DNA of 64,000 nt from Prorocentrum cordatum (Eukaryota; Sar; Dinophyceae; Prorocentrales; Prorocentraceae). The stretch spans positions 170,001 through 234,000 of the forward strand of contig CAUYUJ010003570.1 in NCBI GenBank assembly GCA_963575745.1, in the 5' to 3' direction. This document shows positions 1 through 11,519 of this stretch, one piece after another. Positions within the stretch are counted from its first letter, which is position 1. The number at the start of each line of letters is the position of its first letter. Made by a program: the position numbers and the translations under genes. The notes beneath the pieces are model-generated. The model did no database searches. It was not told the DNA's origin and worked only from the letters and a program-made list of their open reading frames with translations.

Positions 1-1430
1 TAAACGCCACTTGTCGGGGTCTGGGTGGTTTTCCCTCCCTTGAAAAGCGGAGCTCTCCTGGACATTTCTCTTCGCTTTCTGGTTCTACCGTTCCGCGTTT
101 TCCAAAACAGATGTTCCTCGGGACAGTGCCCGCAGGGCCTGAATGGCAGTGCCCGTGGGGCGCTCGAGTTTCGAGGGGGAGCTTCCTGCAGCGAAGAGGC
201 GTGCCTGTGGGGACTCGCGAAGAGGGAACTCTGGACTGGAGGGAGTATTACAGCATCGCTATGCTTGCTATAGTGAAGAGGAGTGCCTGTAGGGACTTAT
301 GAAGAGGGAGCTCTGGACTGGAGGGAACATTCCAGCATCGCTACGCTTCCTGGCTTTACTCGGGTCCTAGTCCTCCTCCACCTGATTCATCCTTCTCATC
401 GACTCCCTGCTGCCGATTTCTGCTGCAGCTGCATCCTACGTCACCCAACTTCGCGCATCGCGCCCCGCGATGCGCGATTATCTTCGCGCCGTCGCGCCGC
501 TCCCTTGGGGAAGGGCAGCTCCTCCAGCCCAGGCCGCGACGCGCGAAGCGCGATCATCTTCGCGCCCCGGTGGGTGACCTTAGCTTCTGATCCACTCCTT
601 GCTGCTGACTGCTGCTGCAGCTGCACCCATTGCCGCAGCCGCTGCTGCCGCTGCTGCTGTTGCGCTGCGTAGAGGACAAGAACTCGTGTGGGTCCCCGGA
701 AGCGGAGGGAAGCAGGAGCAGGAGGAGGAACAGGAGGAAGCAAGAAGGAGGCAAGAAGGAGGAGGGAGGAGAAATGAGGGTGAAGAGGGGAACGGGCGAC
801 AGCCATTGTCAGACTAGTGGGCATCCGCCCTCGAGCCTCGTCTTCGCTGTTCTCGGCAGTCACGGCCCTCGCGGCGCCTTGCCTCGCGCTCATCACGGTG
901 ATCGCGCTCCTGGCAGCTGCCCGCGCGCATCGGGAGGGCGGCCTTTCTCCTCTTCCTGCTCCTCCTCCTCCTGCTCCTGCTCCTCCTCCGCATCCTCTCT
1001 TTTCTTAGTCTTGCTCCACCTTCGTCCCCTCCTCATCATCCCCATTAACTTTCGCTTCTGCTCGACCTCCTCCACCTCCACCTCTTCACTCCCCATCCTC
1101 CCTCAAAGAGGGCCCAAGAGAAGTCCCCAGCACCCACATTCATAGAACAACAAACGCTGTTGCACTGTTGCTTGACTTCCACGCTTCTCGGCTCAAAATG
1201 AAAGAGCCCAACGACGGCCCCATGATGACCCAAGAAGCCCAGAAGCCGAAGAAGACCCCAATAATTTTCTAGAGGGCTTTTAGGAGGAGCCCCAAACGAA
1301 CCAAGAATCCAACAAGACAGCGCAAGTTCCCCAATTGGTTCCCAAAACGGCCCCAGGCAGCCCCAATAGGACCCTGGAGAGTCCCCAAAAAACCCAAGAC
1401 GCCACAAAGGACCCCAAAGATGCTCCAGGA
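1..1430. other. Non-genic GC-rich and low-complexity stretch
   Basis: No recognisable gene. It holds an imperfect tandem duplication of about 80 bp (195-274 and 275-352, each with gtgcctgt and ctctggactggaggga). There is a block near 450-515 that recurs at 30802-30870 (both contain cgcgccccgcgat followed by tatcttcgcgcc). Trinucleotide-rich tracts lie at about 595-660 and 950-1000, and purine-rich DNA at 700-790. From about 1240 to 1430 it carries repeated ccccaag/ccaagac motifs of the dispersed family seen elsewhere in the window. Open frames here are simple-sequence frames. Confidence 0.6.
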
Positions 1431-1452
1431 TCACTGCCCCTCCCCCCCCATC

Positions 1453-1560
1453 ACCTCCTCCTCCTTCTCCTCCTCCTCCTCCTTCTCCTCCTCCTCCTCC
1501 TTCTCCTTCTCCTCCATGCTCCTCCTCCTCCTCCTCCTCCTCCTCCTCCTCCTCCTCCAT
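1453..1560. repeat. (CCT/CTT)n pyrimidine tract
   Basis: Nearly pure C/T strand of about 108 bases built from cctcct and cttctc. It is open in several frames as Leu or Pro runs, which is a simple-repeat artefact and not a protein. It directly follows a block of the dispersed ccccaag repeat. Confidence 0.9.
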
Positions 1561-1914
1561 GCTCTTGACGGCCTTGCATGATTTGGGGAAGCGAGCTGAT
1601 ACATGATGTGGCCAACTCAGCAACGAAAAGGAAAGGGTCTTACGCACGATGGCATAGCGATCTTGTGCGGGCCACCAGCGCGGCACGCTACATTGGAAAC
1701 GAGGAGGCTAACGCGCGGCCTTACGCGAGAAACTTATGCACGAATGTCGGCCCAGTCGGCCCGGTTTTCTTGCGTCGCTCAACTTGGATTTGTGGAAAAA
1801 GAGCGCGCAGAAATTTGCGCTGGCACGAAGACCCCTGCCGCAAGCACCGGGATCAGCAGTTCAAGGAGGACGCTGCGCGAGGAGGCCGCTCCTCCCGGCG
1901 GCCGCGGCGCTCTA

Positions 1915-2396
1915 CGATTTCGCGGTCCCTCCGAAATCGTTCTCTCTCCTGGTCGCCTCCTCTGTCTCCGTCGCCAGCTGGGCCGACGTCGCGGTCTCTC
2001 CGGTATCTTTCCCTCTCCTGGTCGCCTCCTCTGTCTGTTTCGCCGGCTGAGCCGACGTCGCGGTCTCTCCGGCATCTTTCCCTGTCCTGGTCGCCTTTTC
2101 TGTCTCTTTCGCTATGCGTGCCGCCGTCGCGGTCTTTCCGCAATCTTTCCTTCTCCTGGTCGCCTCCTCTGTTCCTGTTGTCGCCCAAAAGGCCGACGTC
2201 GGGGTCTTTCCGTAACAGGTCCCTCTTCCGGTCGCCTGCTCTGTCTCTGTCGCCGTGCAGGTCGACGGTGCGGTCTCTCCGGTGTCCCTCTCTCTCCTGG
2301 TCACCTCCTCTGTCTCTTTCGCCGTGAGGGCCGCCGTCGCGATCTTTCTGGTATCTTTCCCTCTCCTGATCGCCTCCTCTATCTCTGTCGCCTGGC
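1915..2396. repeat. 69-bp minisatellite, about 6.5 units
   Basis: Units start at 1951, 2020, 2089, 2158, 2230, 2299 and 2368, each beginning ggtcgcctcctctgtct or a variant. Spacing is 69 bp, once 72. Because the period is a multiple of three, one minus-strand frame (inside an ORF at 1853-2965) reads as about seven 23-residue Arg/Asp-rich units of the type DRGGDQERERYRRDRDV. This resembles RD/RE repeats of RNA-binding proteins, but no folded domain flanks it. Coding use is unproven. Confidence 0.85.
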
Positions 2397-2399
2397 GGG

Positions 2400-3386
2400 G
2401 TAGGGGGGGGCCGAGGAAGAGGAGCGGTGAGGGGGAGGTAAAGGTGCGAGGCGAGGCGGAGGGAGGGGGGGACGGACTGGGGATGGGGAGGGGGATGTGG
2501 GATATACGTGCGGGAGGGATAATGGATAGGGGTTACAGGGCAGAACAAATAAAGACGAGACAAGGGGTGAGACGTGATGGGGAAAAGCGGCGGGACAGGG
2601 TGGGAGGAGGAGGCGAGACGGAACGGAAGCGGGGGTGGAATTCTCGAGAATATAGGGAGCAAGCAAGCATAGGATAGGAACAAGAAATTGAAGGCAAACC
2701 ACTTGCCCTTCCGAGCGGTCACACTCAGTTCAAATCCGTCGATGCACAATTTGACCGCATCAGGCCGCGCCGCCGAAACGATCCCTGGAGCACTGTCATT
2801 GCAGTGCCTCAACATGCTTCTCAAGGGCCACCATTTGTTTCCAGCGCCAAGCGTGTCGTAGTCAGCGCGACGCAGGCGCCTCCACGAGAGCGAATTGGAC
2901 GGGCGTAGCAAACCGAGTTCGGAACGAAGAATAATCTTGGCGCAGAAACTACTCAGCTCCAGCACGTTGTGAAACCAAAACAGGCGACCATGGCGGCGGC
3001 GACAAGAACTGGGATCAAGGCGAGGCCGAGTACAACATCGACAACGAAGGAATTCCTAATCGGCCTGCGCCGACTCCGCCACGACGTTTGCCAATTCTGG
3101 GGACGTCGTCGCGACTTCACGCACGACCGCCACTGCAACCGCACTGCCCACGCCTGGCCCGCAACTAACTAACAGGCAGGAAGCCGTTTCAAACTTGCGC
3201 GGCGGGACGCCCTAGCCGCCTCCCGCGGTCAGGCCTCGTACAGAGAGTGGCCGCCCAACGGTCCCGAAGGGCGGCGGGCGGAACCCGTGGGAGTCGAGTT
3301 TCGGGCGCATCTCGAAAATCAACGTCCTTCTCGGCCAGCGCTGGACCCCGCCGCGGCGTCTGTCAACTTTCGGGGCGCCGTTGCGA
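2400..3386. other. Unassigned stretch
   Basis: The first 250 bases are purine-rich (gggagg, gagg). The rest is ordinary mixed sequence with no domain recognised on either strand. A pair of loosely similar segments at 3290-3360 and 3415-3485 (both ending gaccccgccgcgg) suggests an old local duplication. Confidence 0.5.
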
Positions 3387-3731
3387 CTAGAACCGACACT
3401 TTGCGGAAACCGTGACGGTCGACTTTTTCGGCGCAATCCGACGAACAAGCTCCTTATCAGCTAGCGCCGACCCCGCCGCGGCTGGAGCATTTAATCGGCG
3501 AGTGCAGCCTTCCACCACCAACTGCATGAACAACGCGCTGACAACCAGGATGGCCACGAATGCGCTGAAGATGGAAAGGAAAAATCCGCGCCATCGCATC
3601 ACCAAGGGCGAAGCCGGTGCCGACGAAACAATGACATACAAACCAGATTGACAACGCCCAACAGCCAGAAACAGACCAGCGCGCGCAAGTCCTCTAAAGC
3701 GAATCACCAACGCCAGGAAACCCGTAGCCAC
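3387..3731 (-). CDS. Hypothetical ORF with one predicted membrane segment
   Basis: A 114-codon minus-strand frame. Residues around 50-75 form a hydrophobic helix (FFLSIFSAFVAILVVSALF) followed by a basic stretch, as in a single-pass membrane protein. Composition is less skewed than in neighbouring frames, which is the only reason for listing it. No homologous family was recognised, there is no supporting neighbour, and the frame overlaps a local duplication. It could be chance or part of a decayed element. Confidence 0.2.
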   Translation of the reverse strand: MATGFLALVIRFRGLARAGLFLAVGRCQSGLYVIVSSAPASPLVMRWRGFFLSIFSAFVAILVVSALFMQLVVEGCTRRLNAPAAAGSALADKELVRRIAPKKSTVTVSAKCRF

Positions 3732-4317
3732 GCATCAAATAGAGAACCTACCCGACCGAGGACAACAAACATTGCAGGACGAAACGAACCGCTCCAGGCA
3801 CGAAATAGGGAATTCGCTCGTAGATCAAGCTGAATGTCAGCTTGTGATTAACAAATCGGTGGGCGGCGCGTGTTTAAACAAATAGTCCCCCTGCTCGGGC
3901 GAATCGCGGGGTGGCGCCCGCCAAATTGAAAATCAACGGCGCGGCGCCGGCGATTAGCGCCGACGCCCGGCCGCCAACGAGAGGCAAGGGGGGGGGGTCG
4001 GGAGGCAAGGGCGAGCCAGGGCGCCCTGCGGGCTGGACGAAAGTGGGGCGCAGCAAATGGGGGATTTGCCAAGCAACTCACGTCGCCGATCTTCCAAACA
4101 CTTCTTGGCGCCGAAAACGGCCATGAGTCGAGGATTGGCTCTTCGGCGGGACGACCGAAACCAGCTGCGCGCAGCAGGCTTCGCACGCCCCCCGTTTCTT
4201 TCCCCAGCTCTTCGTCCGACCCGAGCAAGGCGGGTAGTCCTCCTCCCCGCTTCTCTTGCCGTTGTCGCCGCCGTCCCCCGCCCTGCCAACCCCGTTTCCA
4301 GCGGCCGTTCTTTCCGT
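3732..4317. other. Unassigned GC-rich stretch
   Basis: Nothing recognised. The section 3850-4130 is GC-rich with short inverted ggcgcg motifs. Confidence 0.5.
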
Positions 4318-4500
4318 CGCTCGGGCCTCCTCCTCCTCCTCCTCCTCCTCCTCCTCCGTCCTCCGTCCTCCGTCCTGCTCCTCCTCCTCCTTTTCCTCCT
4401 CCTCCCTGTCCTCCTCCTCTTCCTCGTCCTCCGCCTTCTCCTCCATCTCCTCCTTCTCCTCCTTTTCCTCCCTCCCCCTCCTCTCTCCTCCTCCCCCCTG
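4318..4500. repeat. (CCT)n pyrimidine tract
   Basis: About 180 bases of C/T-only sequence on the plus strand (cctcct, ccgtcctccgtcc, cttttcctcc). Low-complexity ORFs over it (poly-Leu/Ser and poly-Glu) are shadows. Confidence 0.9.
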
Positions 4501-4635
4501 GCGCGCGTTATCAAAGAAAGTATAGCGCCCCGCGGGACCCATTCATCAGTCCCGGGGGGCAATGCCTGGCCATTTGGTAATTACAGGCTGACACTACTCG
4601 AAGATATCATCATGATACCAGAAAAAGCCCAAACC

Positions 4636-4795
4636 TATTTTTTTTAGGGCTGTAGGGCTATAGGGCTACAGGACTATATGGGCTCTCGGGCGCTATATGG
4701 GCTGTATGGCTATATAGGTTATAAAGCTATAGGGCTATAAGGCTATATGTAGGGCGACAGGGGTATAGGGTTATAAACCTATAAGGCTACAGGGC
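4636..4795. repeat. Degenerate agggctata tandem repeat
   Basis: Roughly 160 bases of short units such as agggctatagggctac, ggctatatggg and ataaggctata with a period near 8-10. AT-rich compared with the neighbouring GC-rich DNA. Confidence 0.8.
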
Positions 4796-5062
4796 ACTGG
4801 TCACCCGGGCACCCGTGCACCCGGTACCGGGCACCCGGGCACCTACCCGGGCACCGGGCATTCGTCACCCAGGCACCCGGGCACCCGGGCATCCCGGCAC
4901 CCCGGCCAGGCCACCGAATCGGCGGCGAACCTGGGTACCTGGGCACCCGGGCACCCGGGCCCGGCCACCGAATCGGCGGCGAACCCGGGCACCCGGGCAC
5001 CCGGACACCCGGGCACCCGGGCCCGGCCACCGAATCGGCGGCACACCTGACCTACCCTGAAA
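4796..5062. repeat. gcacccggg minisatellite with a compound unit
   Basis: Runs of cacccgggcac are interrupted three times by ggccaccgaatcggcggc (about 4911, 4965 and 5026). This gives a compound unit of about 55-60 bp. Pro/Gly-rich translations on both strands are artefacts of the repeat. Confidence 0.85.
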
Positions 5063-8000
5063 TCCGCTAGGACCCCTACAGAGGCAAGCTCTGATTGGGG
5101 CAAAATACGATACCACACCGACGCAATCGAGGCCCGAAAGATCTCTGCCACGGCGGTCGAATATGGAGCGGCACAATGCAACCCGTGGAAAAAACAGGCC
5201 CCACCCAGGAGCATGTGGCAGCTTCGTCGGCGCCCACAAGCTGCTGGATGCACCCGGCGCCACGTCAGCCACGGAAACACCTGCGCCCAAAGAACCGTCG
5301 GCTGCCCGAGCAGCAGCATGCTGGACACCACCACCACCAGCATCCGCAGGGCCAGTTTGCAACTCCCACACCATGCTGAAGGAGCCGAAGAGTGCATGCC
5401 TGCGCCGACGGTACCGCGCCCCAGGCTATCCGCCCGCGACTTTCCGACCGATGCGAACCTCGGCAACGGGCGCGAACTCGAACGTCTCTGCTCGGCTGGC
5501 TGCAGGATTCACTCCGCTGAAGAGAACAGCGCGGCTCCGCGCGCGCACGGCCGCCTTTCTGTGAACCGCGGGGGCAGCTGCCAGCGGCAGGGCGCGAGAA
5601 TGGCTGCGTCGGCGCGCAGGGGCGACTCTTCGAACGGCGCGTCGACAATTGCGGCGGGGCCGAGCGGTCGCCGCTCCATCATCGCTGTGCTTGCGCTGCG
5701 TGGCGCCCGCAACCATCGCCGCTGGCGCGTCGAAGACGCACGCGGCGACATTGCGCCACATGCGCGCCATGATGGGAGCCTCGATGTCCTCCACCTGGGC
5801 CTGCAGCGCGGGCGCCATGAGCATCGGCCCCGAGCGCAGCTCCTCGGCGATGTCCACCTGGAGTGACCGAGGCTTCTCGCGCAGCTTCGCCGGCTGAGCC
5901 AGGAGACGACGGGTGGCTGCAGCTGCGCTCTCACGAACTCGCCGCGCAGCTGCCGCCCCCTGATTTCCGCTTCTCCAGGGGCCGCCGGCGCGGCGGCCCG
6001 TGACAATCGAGCTTCGAGGGCGCCCCATCATGCGACCTCCTTATCGACAGCGGTCGGGCCCGCCGCGGCATCTCCCTTTGGGTCCGGGGGCGACGTCGCG
6101 ACCGAGCCAGGCGCCGCATTATCACGCGGTTCTGCTTCTGCGCCTCGCACAACTCCTCGGGCGAAGTGACTTCTCCTTGGCGCCCTGGCCCTGGGCCGCG
6201 ACATGAGGGCCGCGAGCGTCGTCGCGAAATTGTCGGTCTAGTTCGCCCCCGGAAGCGCGCTGCTCGCCCACGCAGCGGACGATTGACATCGGGCCGCGCG
6301 TCGGTCCAGTCCGAATCTGCGAAATTCAATTTTAGCGATGTCCCCGGGGGGCGCTCTGCGGAGCGTGCCCCGACCTGTTGGAGCTCAGGATGGCCCCGGA
6401 CCGCGAGGCATCTCTGGGTGCTCGGTGTCCAGGCCGAAGTCCTCGCCCGCGGCCGCCGTGTCCGCGAGCTCCCCTTTGGCCTCCGAAGGGGGCCACCGAG
6501 GCCGTCGCGCCGTCAGTCGCGTCCGCGGCCTCCTCGTCCGCGTCGATGCCCATCTCTGGCTGTTCAAGCCCGGCCCTGCGAAGTTCGTCGATCGTGGCTG
6601 GCGCCTCTACCGCGAAGGATTCTCGGGCGCCGGCGCCGGCGTTGGCCAGAATCCACCTGCCCGACCTCGTCGAAGTAGGGTGGAATCGGAAGGCCTCAGC
6701 ATGCGCGGGGGAATTCCTGTGGGGGCCCTCCATTGGCGATGGCGCCTAGGGAACTTTTGATCAGCGACAAATCTCTTTGATCCGCGGCCCTCGCCCGAGC
6801 GCGCGGTGGCCATTCCGCGACTGCCCAGCCTTGTCTGCGCAGGGTGGGCGCGGCCTTCGCCGAGCGGCTCGCGCGGCCGGGCGCAGTTGCGATATCTGAC
6901 CGCCTTGGGCCAACAGGGCGCGCGGGGCAAGGTCCACGTCGGATGTCCTAAATCGGCCTGCTCCGAGTTCGCCTGCGCCCAGGATGTCGGGCATCGGGCG
7001 CGCGTCGGCCCGTGCGCTGCACTCTGCGAACTCTGCTGCCTTCGACCCTGCTGCGGCCCATCCCGGACACGATAACTTGTCTGCAATTCCGACATGGGTC
7101 TTCTTCCCCATCTTGGTCACGACATTGCCTGTCCTGTGCTCGCTGGGGGGGCTCGATGGGCCCGTGGTGTCCAAGTCCAGCTCTGGCTCCTTGGTCCTCG
7201 CGCTGCCTCTGCACCTCGACCTCGCGCCGATGGTCCGAAACGGACGAGCGCGTGAAATCTCGATCGGCAAATGCGCTTTCTCCGACGGGGCGGGTCGCCG
7301 CCGCCGACAGACCTTCGGCGCCCGCGACGAATGTCCCGGTGAACGGCGCCCCCTGTTTCCCACGCCGTTCCATCTTCGAACCTCCCGTCGCCGCGCTCCC
7401 TGCCCCGGGCGCGAGGCCCGCCCCCGCGCCAGCGGCGACTGCGAACTGGGCGAACGACCTCGCCTCCAAAGGCTTCTGCCAGCGCGTCGCGCACTTGGCG
7501 GCGACGCGCCCCAAGTGCTCGTCGGACCTCTCGGGGGGCCTCGGGCACCGCGGCCCCATGCGCCATCGCGCCGAGCCAGGTGCAACTTGATCGAGCTCGC
7601 GCGGAAGCCGAGCGCGCCCGTCGTCTTGTAGGGCGTGAACTACTTCACGTAAGGAACCAAAGGCTGCTCATCCTTGAACGGCGCCCTGGGCACCCAAAAC
7701 TACTTGAGGATGTCGGCCCATTTTTGGATCGTGGCGTTTCTGTCCTGATCGTCGCCAGCATTCCGAAGAAAACCTGACGCCCCCCCAATGCCGGTCGGGG
7801 CCCCCCTCGCAGCTGGCGCGGCCGCCGGTTCCTCCGGATCGCTGCTGCCCGCGAAGCTCGCCAGGGCCGTCGCGACGCGCAGGGGGGGAACGTCAGCCCA
7901 AGACGGCCTATGTCCCCGGCGCTCGGCGGGCGCGCGCGCTGCTGGCCGACGAGCGGCCGTGACATCCGCGCCCCTGAAGGCGCTGTCAGTGCGAGCGGGG

Positions 8001-9170
8001 GGCCGAGGCCCTGCCCGCGCCGCCGCGGGGGCCCGGCGGCCGCGGTGGCGCGCCCTCCTTTGGTCGCGCCTGGCACGGTTGAAGTTATTCGCCCTCCTGG
8101 GGAGATGCCTGAGGCGGGCCGAAGTCAAGGGGTATCGATCGAGAACGTTTGGCGAGGAGGCAATGGCCAGCTGGGCGACTGGCGCGACCAGGCGCGCGCG
8201 GCCTGGGTTTTGTTTTCACGTCATCGCTCCTAAACCTTCGCATCTTCCTCGGCGACCCCACGTCGGCGGCGGCGGTCGATCGCGGAATCACCGAGTCGCT
8301 ATCGTCGTGCGCATCGTAGTTGATGGCAGCGCAGAAATCGGTGTCTACGTTGTGCTCCCTCGCTGCTCATGACAATATGCATTTCGACTGGTCTTCTGTG
8401 AGCTGCAGGGCGTAGAGGTCCTTCGGCGTCTTCTTTTCATTCTTCTTCGTGTTCTCCCCCTCCTTTTCGAGGTGCATCGCGCCGCGCTGCGGATGGCAGC
8501 CAATGGTGGAGCAATCATCCTTCTCTCGTCTGGCTTCTGGTCTCGACGCGCTGGCAACGGCGGCCAGGCCGCCGCCCCCGCGCGGCAATGTGTCGGGCGT
8601 GGCTGCGCAGCGCGACCATGGCACCAAGACTCTGATGCCGTTGGGAACGCCCAGCTACCCGCCAATGCCTGAAGCAACCTTGTTCTTGAAGGCCCGCTTC
8701 CAAGGCTCGAGTCTCTGCGATTGGTAATGCGCGTCCTGGTTCTTTGTCAGCCGCGCGTCCTGTTTGTCGCGGACACATAAACAAAAACTCGGGCAACTAA
8801 TCCCATCTGGGACTCGGCCTGCTGTGATGGGGACTCCGCGTGGACGTCATTGTCGCCGCAGTTGGAGCTGGGTTGCGAAGTCGGGACGGGCGCCGCCAGC
8901 GCATCGGCCGCCATCTGGTGCGCAGATGCGCCGCCTGGATCCTGCCGCCACGCTAGAAGATATCTTCGATCTTTCTGGGTTGGACTGGTGTCAAGCCTTG
9001 TGTGAACCCCATCTGATGAACAGATCCCACAGTCTGTGGCCGACCCGCGAGGCAACGACGGGGTCTGTCGCGACGGATGCCCAAAAATATCCAGACGACG
9101 GACCCCGCCACGTGCAATTGTGGGCAACGCAAGTTTGAGACTCGTCTTCGTTTGCGATCTCATGGGGCCA
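5063..9170 (-). pseudogene. GC-rich region with broken, unrecognised minus-strand coding-like frames
   Basis: No domain family was recognised. Stretches of balanced, protein-like composition occur on the minus strand in changing frames and can be followed for several kb. Examples are near 5500-6030 (AEELRSGPMLMAPALQAQVE), 6120-6200 (SPEELCEAQKQNRVIMRR), 6560-6700, 6950-7560, 7700-7780 and 8367-8540 (KKTPKDLYALQLTEDQSKC). Frames shift often, and in-frame TAG codons interrupt the 7640-7780 section. This fits an old, decayed coding unit, host or transposon, in the same direction as all other elements here. It could also be GC-rich sequence that happens to be open; identity is unknown. Confidence 0.25.
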
Positions 9171-9300
9171 CGACATGTATGAAGGGCGCGCCGAAATGGG
9201 CGGGGATCCGCACGCGGGCCCTCGGTGGAGCTCCATATGGGGCCACGAATCGCTTGAGGGGTGTGCCGAAATTACAGAGAACGCGCTTCGCGGGCGCTTG
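9171..9300. repeat. One to two copies of the 88-bp satellite unit
   Basis: Contains ctcggtggagctccatatggggccacgaa followed by gaggggtgtgccgaaatt. This is the same core as the arrays at 19500-20370 and 22930-23880. Confidence 0.7.
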
Positions 9301-9777
9301 TCTTGGGAACATTCGGCGGCACGTTTCGAACCGCGGGGGGGGCCTCCCCCAACACTCGGTCGGCGCCGTCGATCAGAACCAGGGGGACTCCCCTCCCCCC
9401 TGCCCCCTCGCTCCCGAACACCCCCCACCCCCAAGTGGGGAAGGCCCCCCCCCCCTCGGCGCCGGCGCCGGCGGCCGACAGCAGCGCCGACGACAAGAAG
9501 GGCCCAGGGGGAGGGGGGGGGGAGGGTTCCTCCCCGGCGCCGGCGCCGGGGCTGGCGCTGGCGGCGGCCAGCAGCGCCGACGGCGGGGACGCAGCGACGA
9601 TCACCAGAGAGAACCCAGAGGCCGCAGAGGGAACACACAAGTCGCCATATCGAGCCCTCGCCCCCCAGAAGCCACTGAGAGATGCTCCTCAAACGCCCCC
9701 GAAACCCTTCTGACGAGACCTCAAGAGACATCACCAAGTAGAGCTCTGACCCAAAACTAAAACAAATGGCGGGAAGA
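9301..9777. repeat. G/C-run block and a copy of the dispersed ccccaag-family terminus
   Basis: 9335-9560 is dominated by runs of C or G with ggcgccggcgccgg palindromes. 9690-9770 matches the terminal segment of a dispersed repeat also found at 11235-11320 and 57140-57222: gacgagacctcaag, then ctgacccaaaac, then tggcggg. The (CCA)n block follows immediately. No gene seen. Confidence 0.6.
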
Positions 9778-11184
9778 GCCGACGGCCACACTACCACCAC
9801 CACCACAAACCACACACCACAACCGCAACAACAATCACCACCACCACCACAACCACCGACACCACAACCACCACCATCCACCACCACAACCACCACCACC
9901 ATCACCACAAACCACAACACCACCACAACCAAAAAAAACGCCACCACCACAAACCACCACAACCCACCACAACCACCACCACCACCACAAACCACCATAC
10001 CATTACCACCACCAGCACCACCACCGCCACCACCACAACCATCACCAACCCACCACCACCACAAACCACCATAACACCCACCACCACCACCACACACACC
10101 ACCCCCAACACCACCAGCGCCGATACCAGCAGCAGCACCACCACCACCAACACCACAGCCCACCACCACCACCACCACAAACCACCACGCCACCACTACC
10201 ACTACCACCACCGCCACCACCACTACCACCACCACCACCACCACCTCAACCCACCACCACCACCACCACCACCAACCCACCACGCAACCACCACCAACAC
10301 CACCACAGCCACCACCACCACAACTACAACCACCACCACCACCACAACTCACGACCACCACCACCACCACTACAACAAACCACCACCACTACCACCACCA
10401 TCACCACCACAATCTACCACACCACCACCACCGCCACACAACCACCACCACTACCAGCAACACAACCCACCACCACCACAAACAACAACACCACAACCAC
10501 CACTACCACCACCGCCACCGCCACCACCACCACCACCACCCATCACCACCACCACCACAGACCACCACCACACCACCACTGAACCACCACCACTACCACC
10601 ACCGCCACCACAAACCACCATTCCACCACCACCACCACCACCACAACCACTACCACCACAACAAACCACCACAACCACCGCCACCACTATCACAACAACC
10701 CACCACCACCACCACCACTACAAACCACCACGCCACCACCACCACCACCACCATCACCACCACCACAACAACCGACACCACCACAATAAACCACCACCAC
10801 CACCAACCACCACTACCGCCACCACCATCACCACCATCAGAACCCACCACCACCACAATCACTACCATCACCACTATCACCACTATGATAAACCACCGCA
10901 CCACCACCGCCACCTACCACCACCACCACCACCACCTGAACCCACGACCACCACAACTACCACCACCACCACCACCACCACCAGAAACCAGAGCAGCACA
11001 ACCACTACCACCACCGCCACCACTACCACCACCACAACCTGCCACCACAACCACCATAACAACCACCATCACCACCATTAGCACCAACCACACCACCACC
11101 ACCGCCACCGTCACCGCCACAACCACCACCACCACCACAGCCCACCACCGCCACCGTCACCGCCACAACCACCACCACCTCAGA
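9778..11184. repeat. 1.4-kb (CCA)n microsatellite
   Basis: About 1,400 bases almost without G on the plus strand, made of cac/acc/cca triplets with scattered t and a (caacca, ctacca). The minus strand is a (TGG)n G-rich strand. Long frames over it read as poly-Thr/Pro/His on one strand and poly-Val/Gly/Trp on the other. They are open only because the repeat has no stops. Confidence 0.95.
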
Positions 11185-11519
11185 GAGGCCCCAAGAGACG
11201 CCCAAGAGGCGCCCAGGAGGATGCACAAATGGCCTTCAGAGGCCCCCGAGAGCCCTCCGACGAGACCCCAAGAAGCATCCATTGGGACGCTGACCCAAAA
11301 TCAAGACACTGTGGCGGAGCGTCGTCGTCGTCATCGTCGTCGTCGTCGTCGCCCTCGTCGACGCTCCCCGCCGCCGCCGCCCGCCGCCGCAGGCGCCGGC
11401 GCCGGCGCCGGCCCAGAAAAGGAAATCGTCGTTCCCGCCGCCGCCGCCAGCCGCCGCCGACGCAGGCGCTGGCCCGAGGAGAGGGAGAGAGGAGAAGTAG
11501 GGGAGGGGAGGGGGGAGCT
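11185..11519. repeat. Dispersed-repeat terminus and (CGT)n/(GCC)n tract
   Basis: 11185-11320 is a copy of the dispersed ccccaag repeat terminus (cccccgagagccctccgac, then gctgacccaaaatc, then tggcgg). It is followed at once by a (gtc)n tract at 11320-11360 and gcc/gccg-rich DNA to the edge of the Copia-A 3' LTR. Confidence 0.7.

Noticed and set aside
1335-1568. ORF with long Leu and Pro runs
   Set aside because: Simple translation of the (CCT/CTT)n tract.
7640-7790. Possible reassignment of TAG as a sense codon (several in-frame TAGs with coding-like flanks here, in Copia-A and in YR-2)
   Set aside because: All cases lie in decayed sequence that also has frameshifts, TGA and TAA stops; TAG also ends intact-looking frames such as 49919-49921. 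Mutation is simpler.
9077-9760. Pro/Gly/Arg-rich plus-strand ORFs near 9.1-9.7 kb
   Set aside because: Composed of G/C runs and satellite units; no domain-like segment and no strand consistency.
8991-10370. 459-codon Val/Gly/Trp-rich ORF on the minus strand
   Set aside because: It is the translation of the (TGG)n strand of the CCA microsatellite; no stop codons can arise from that repeat.
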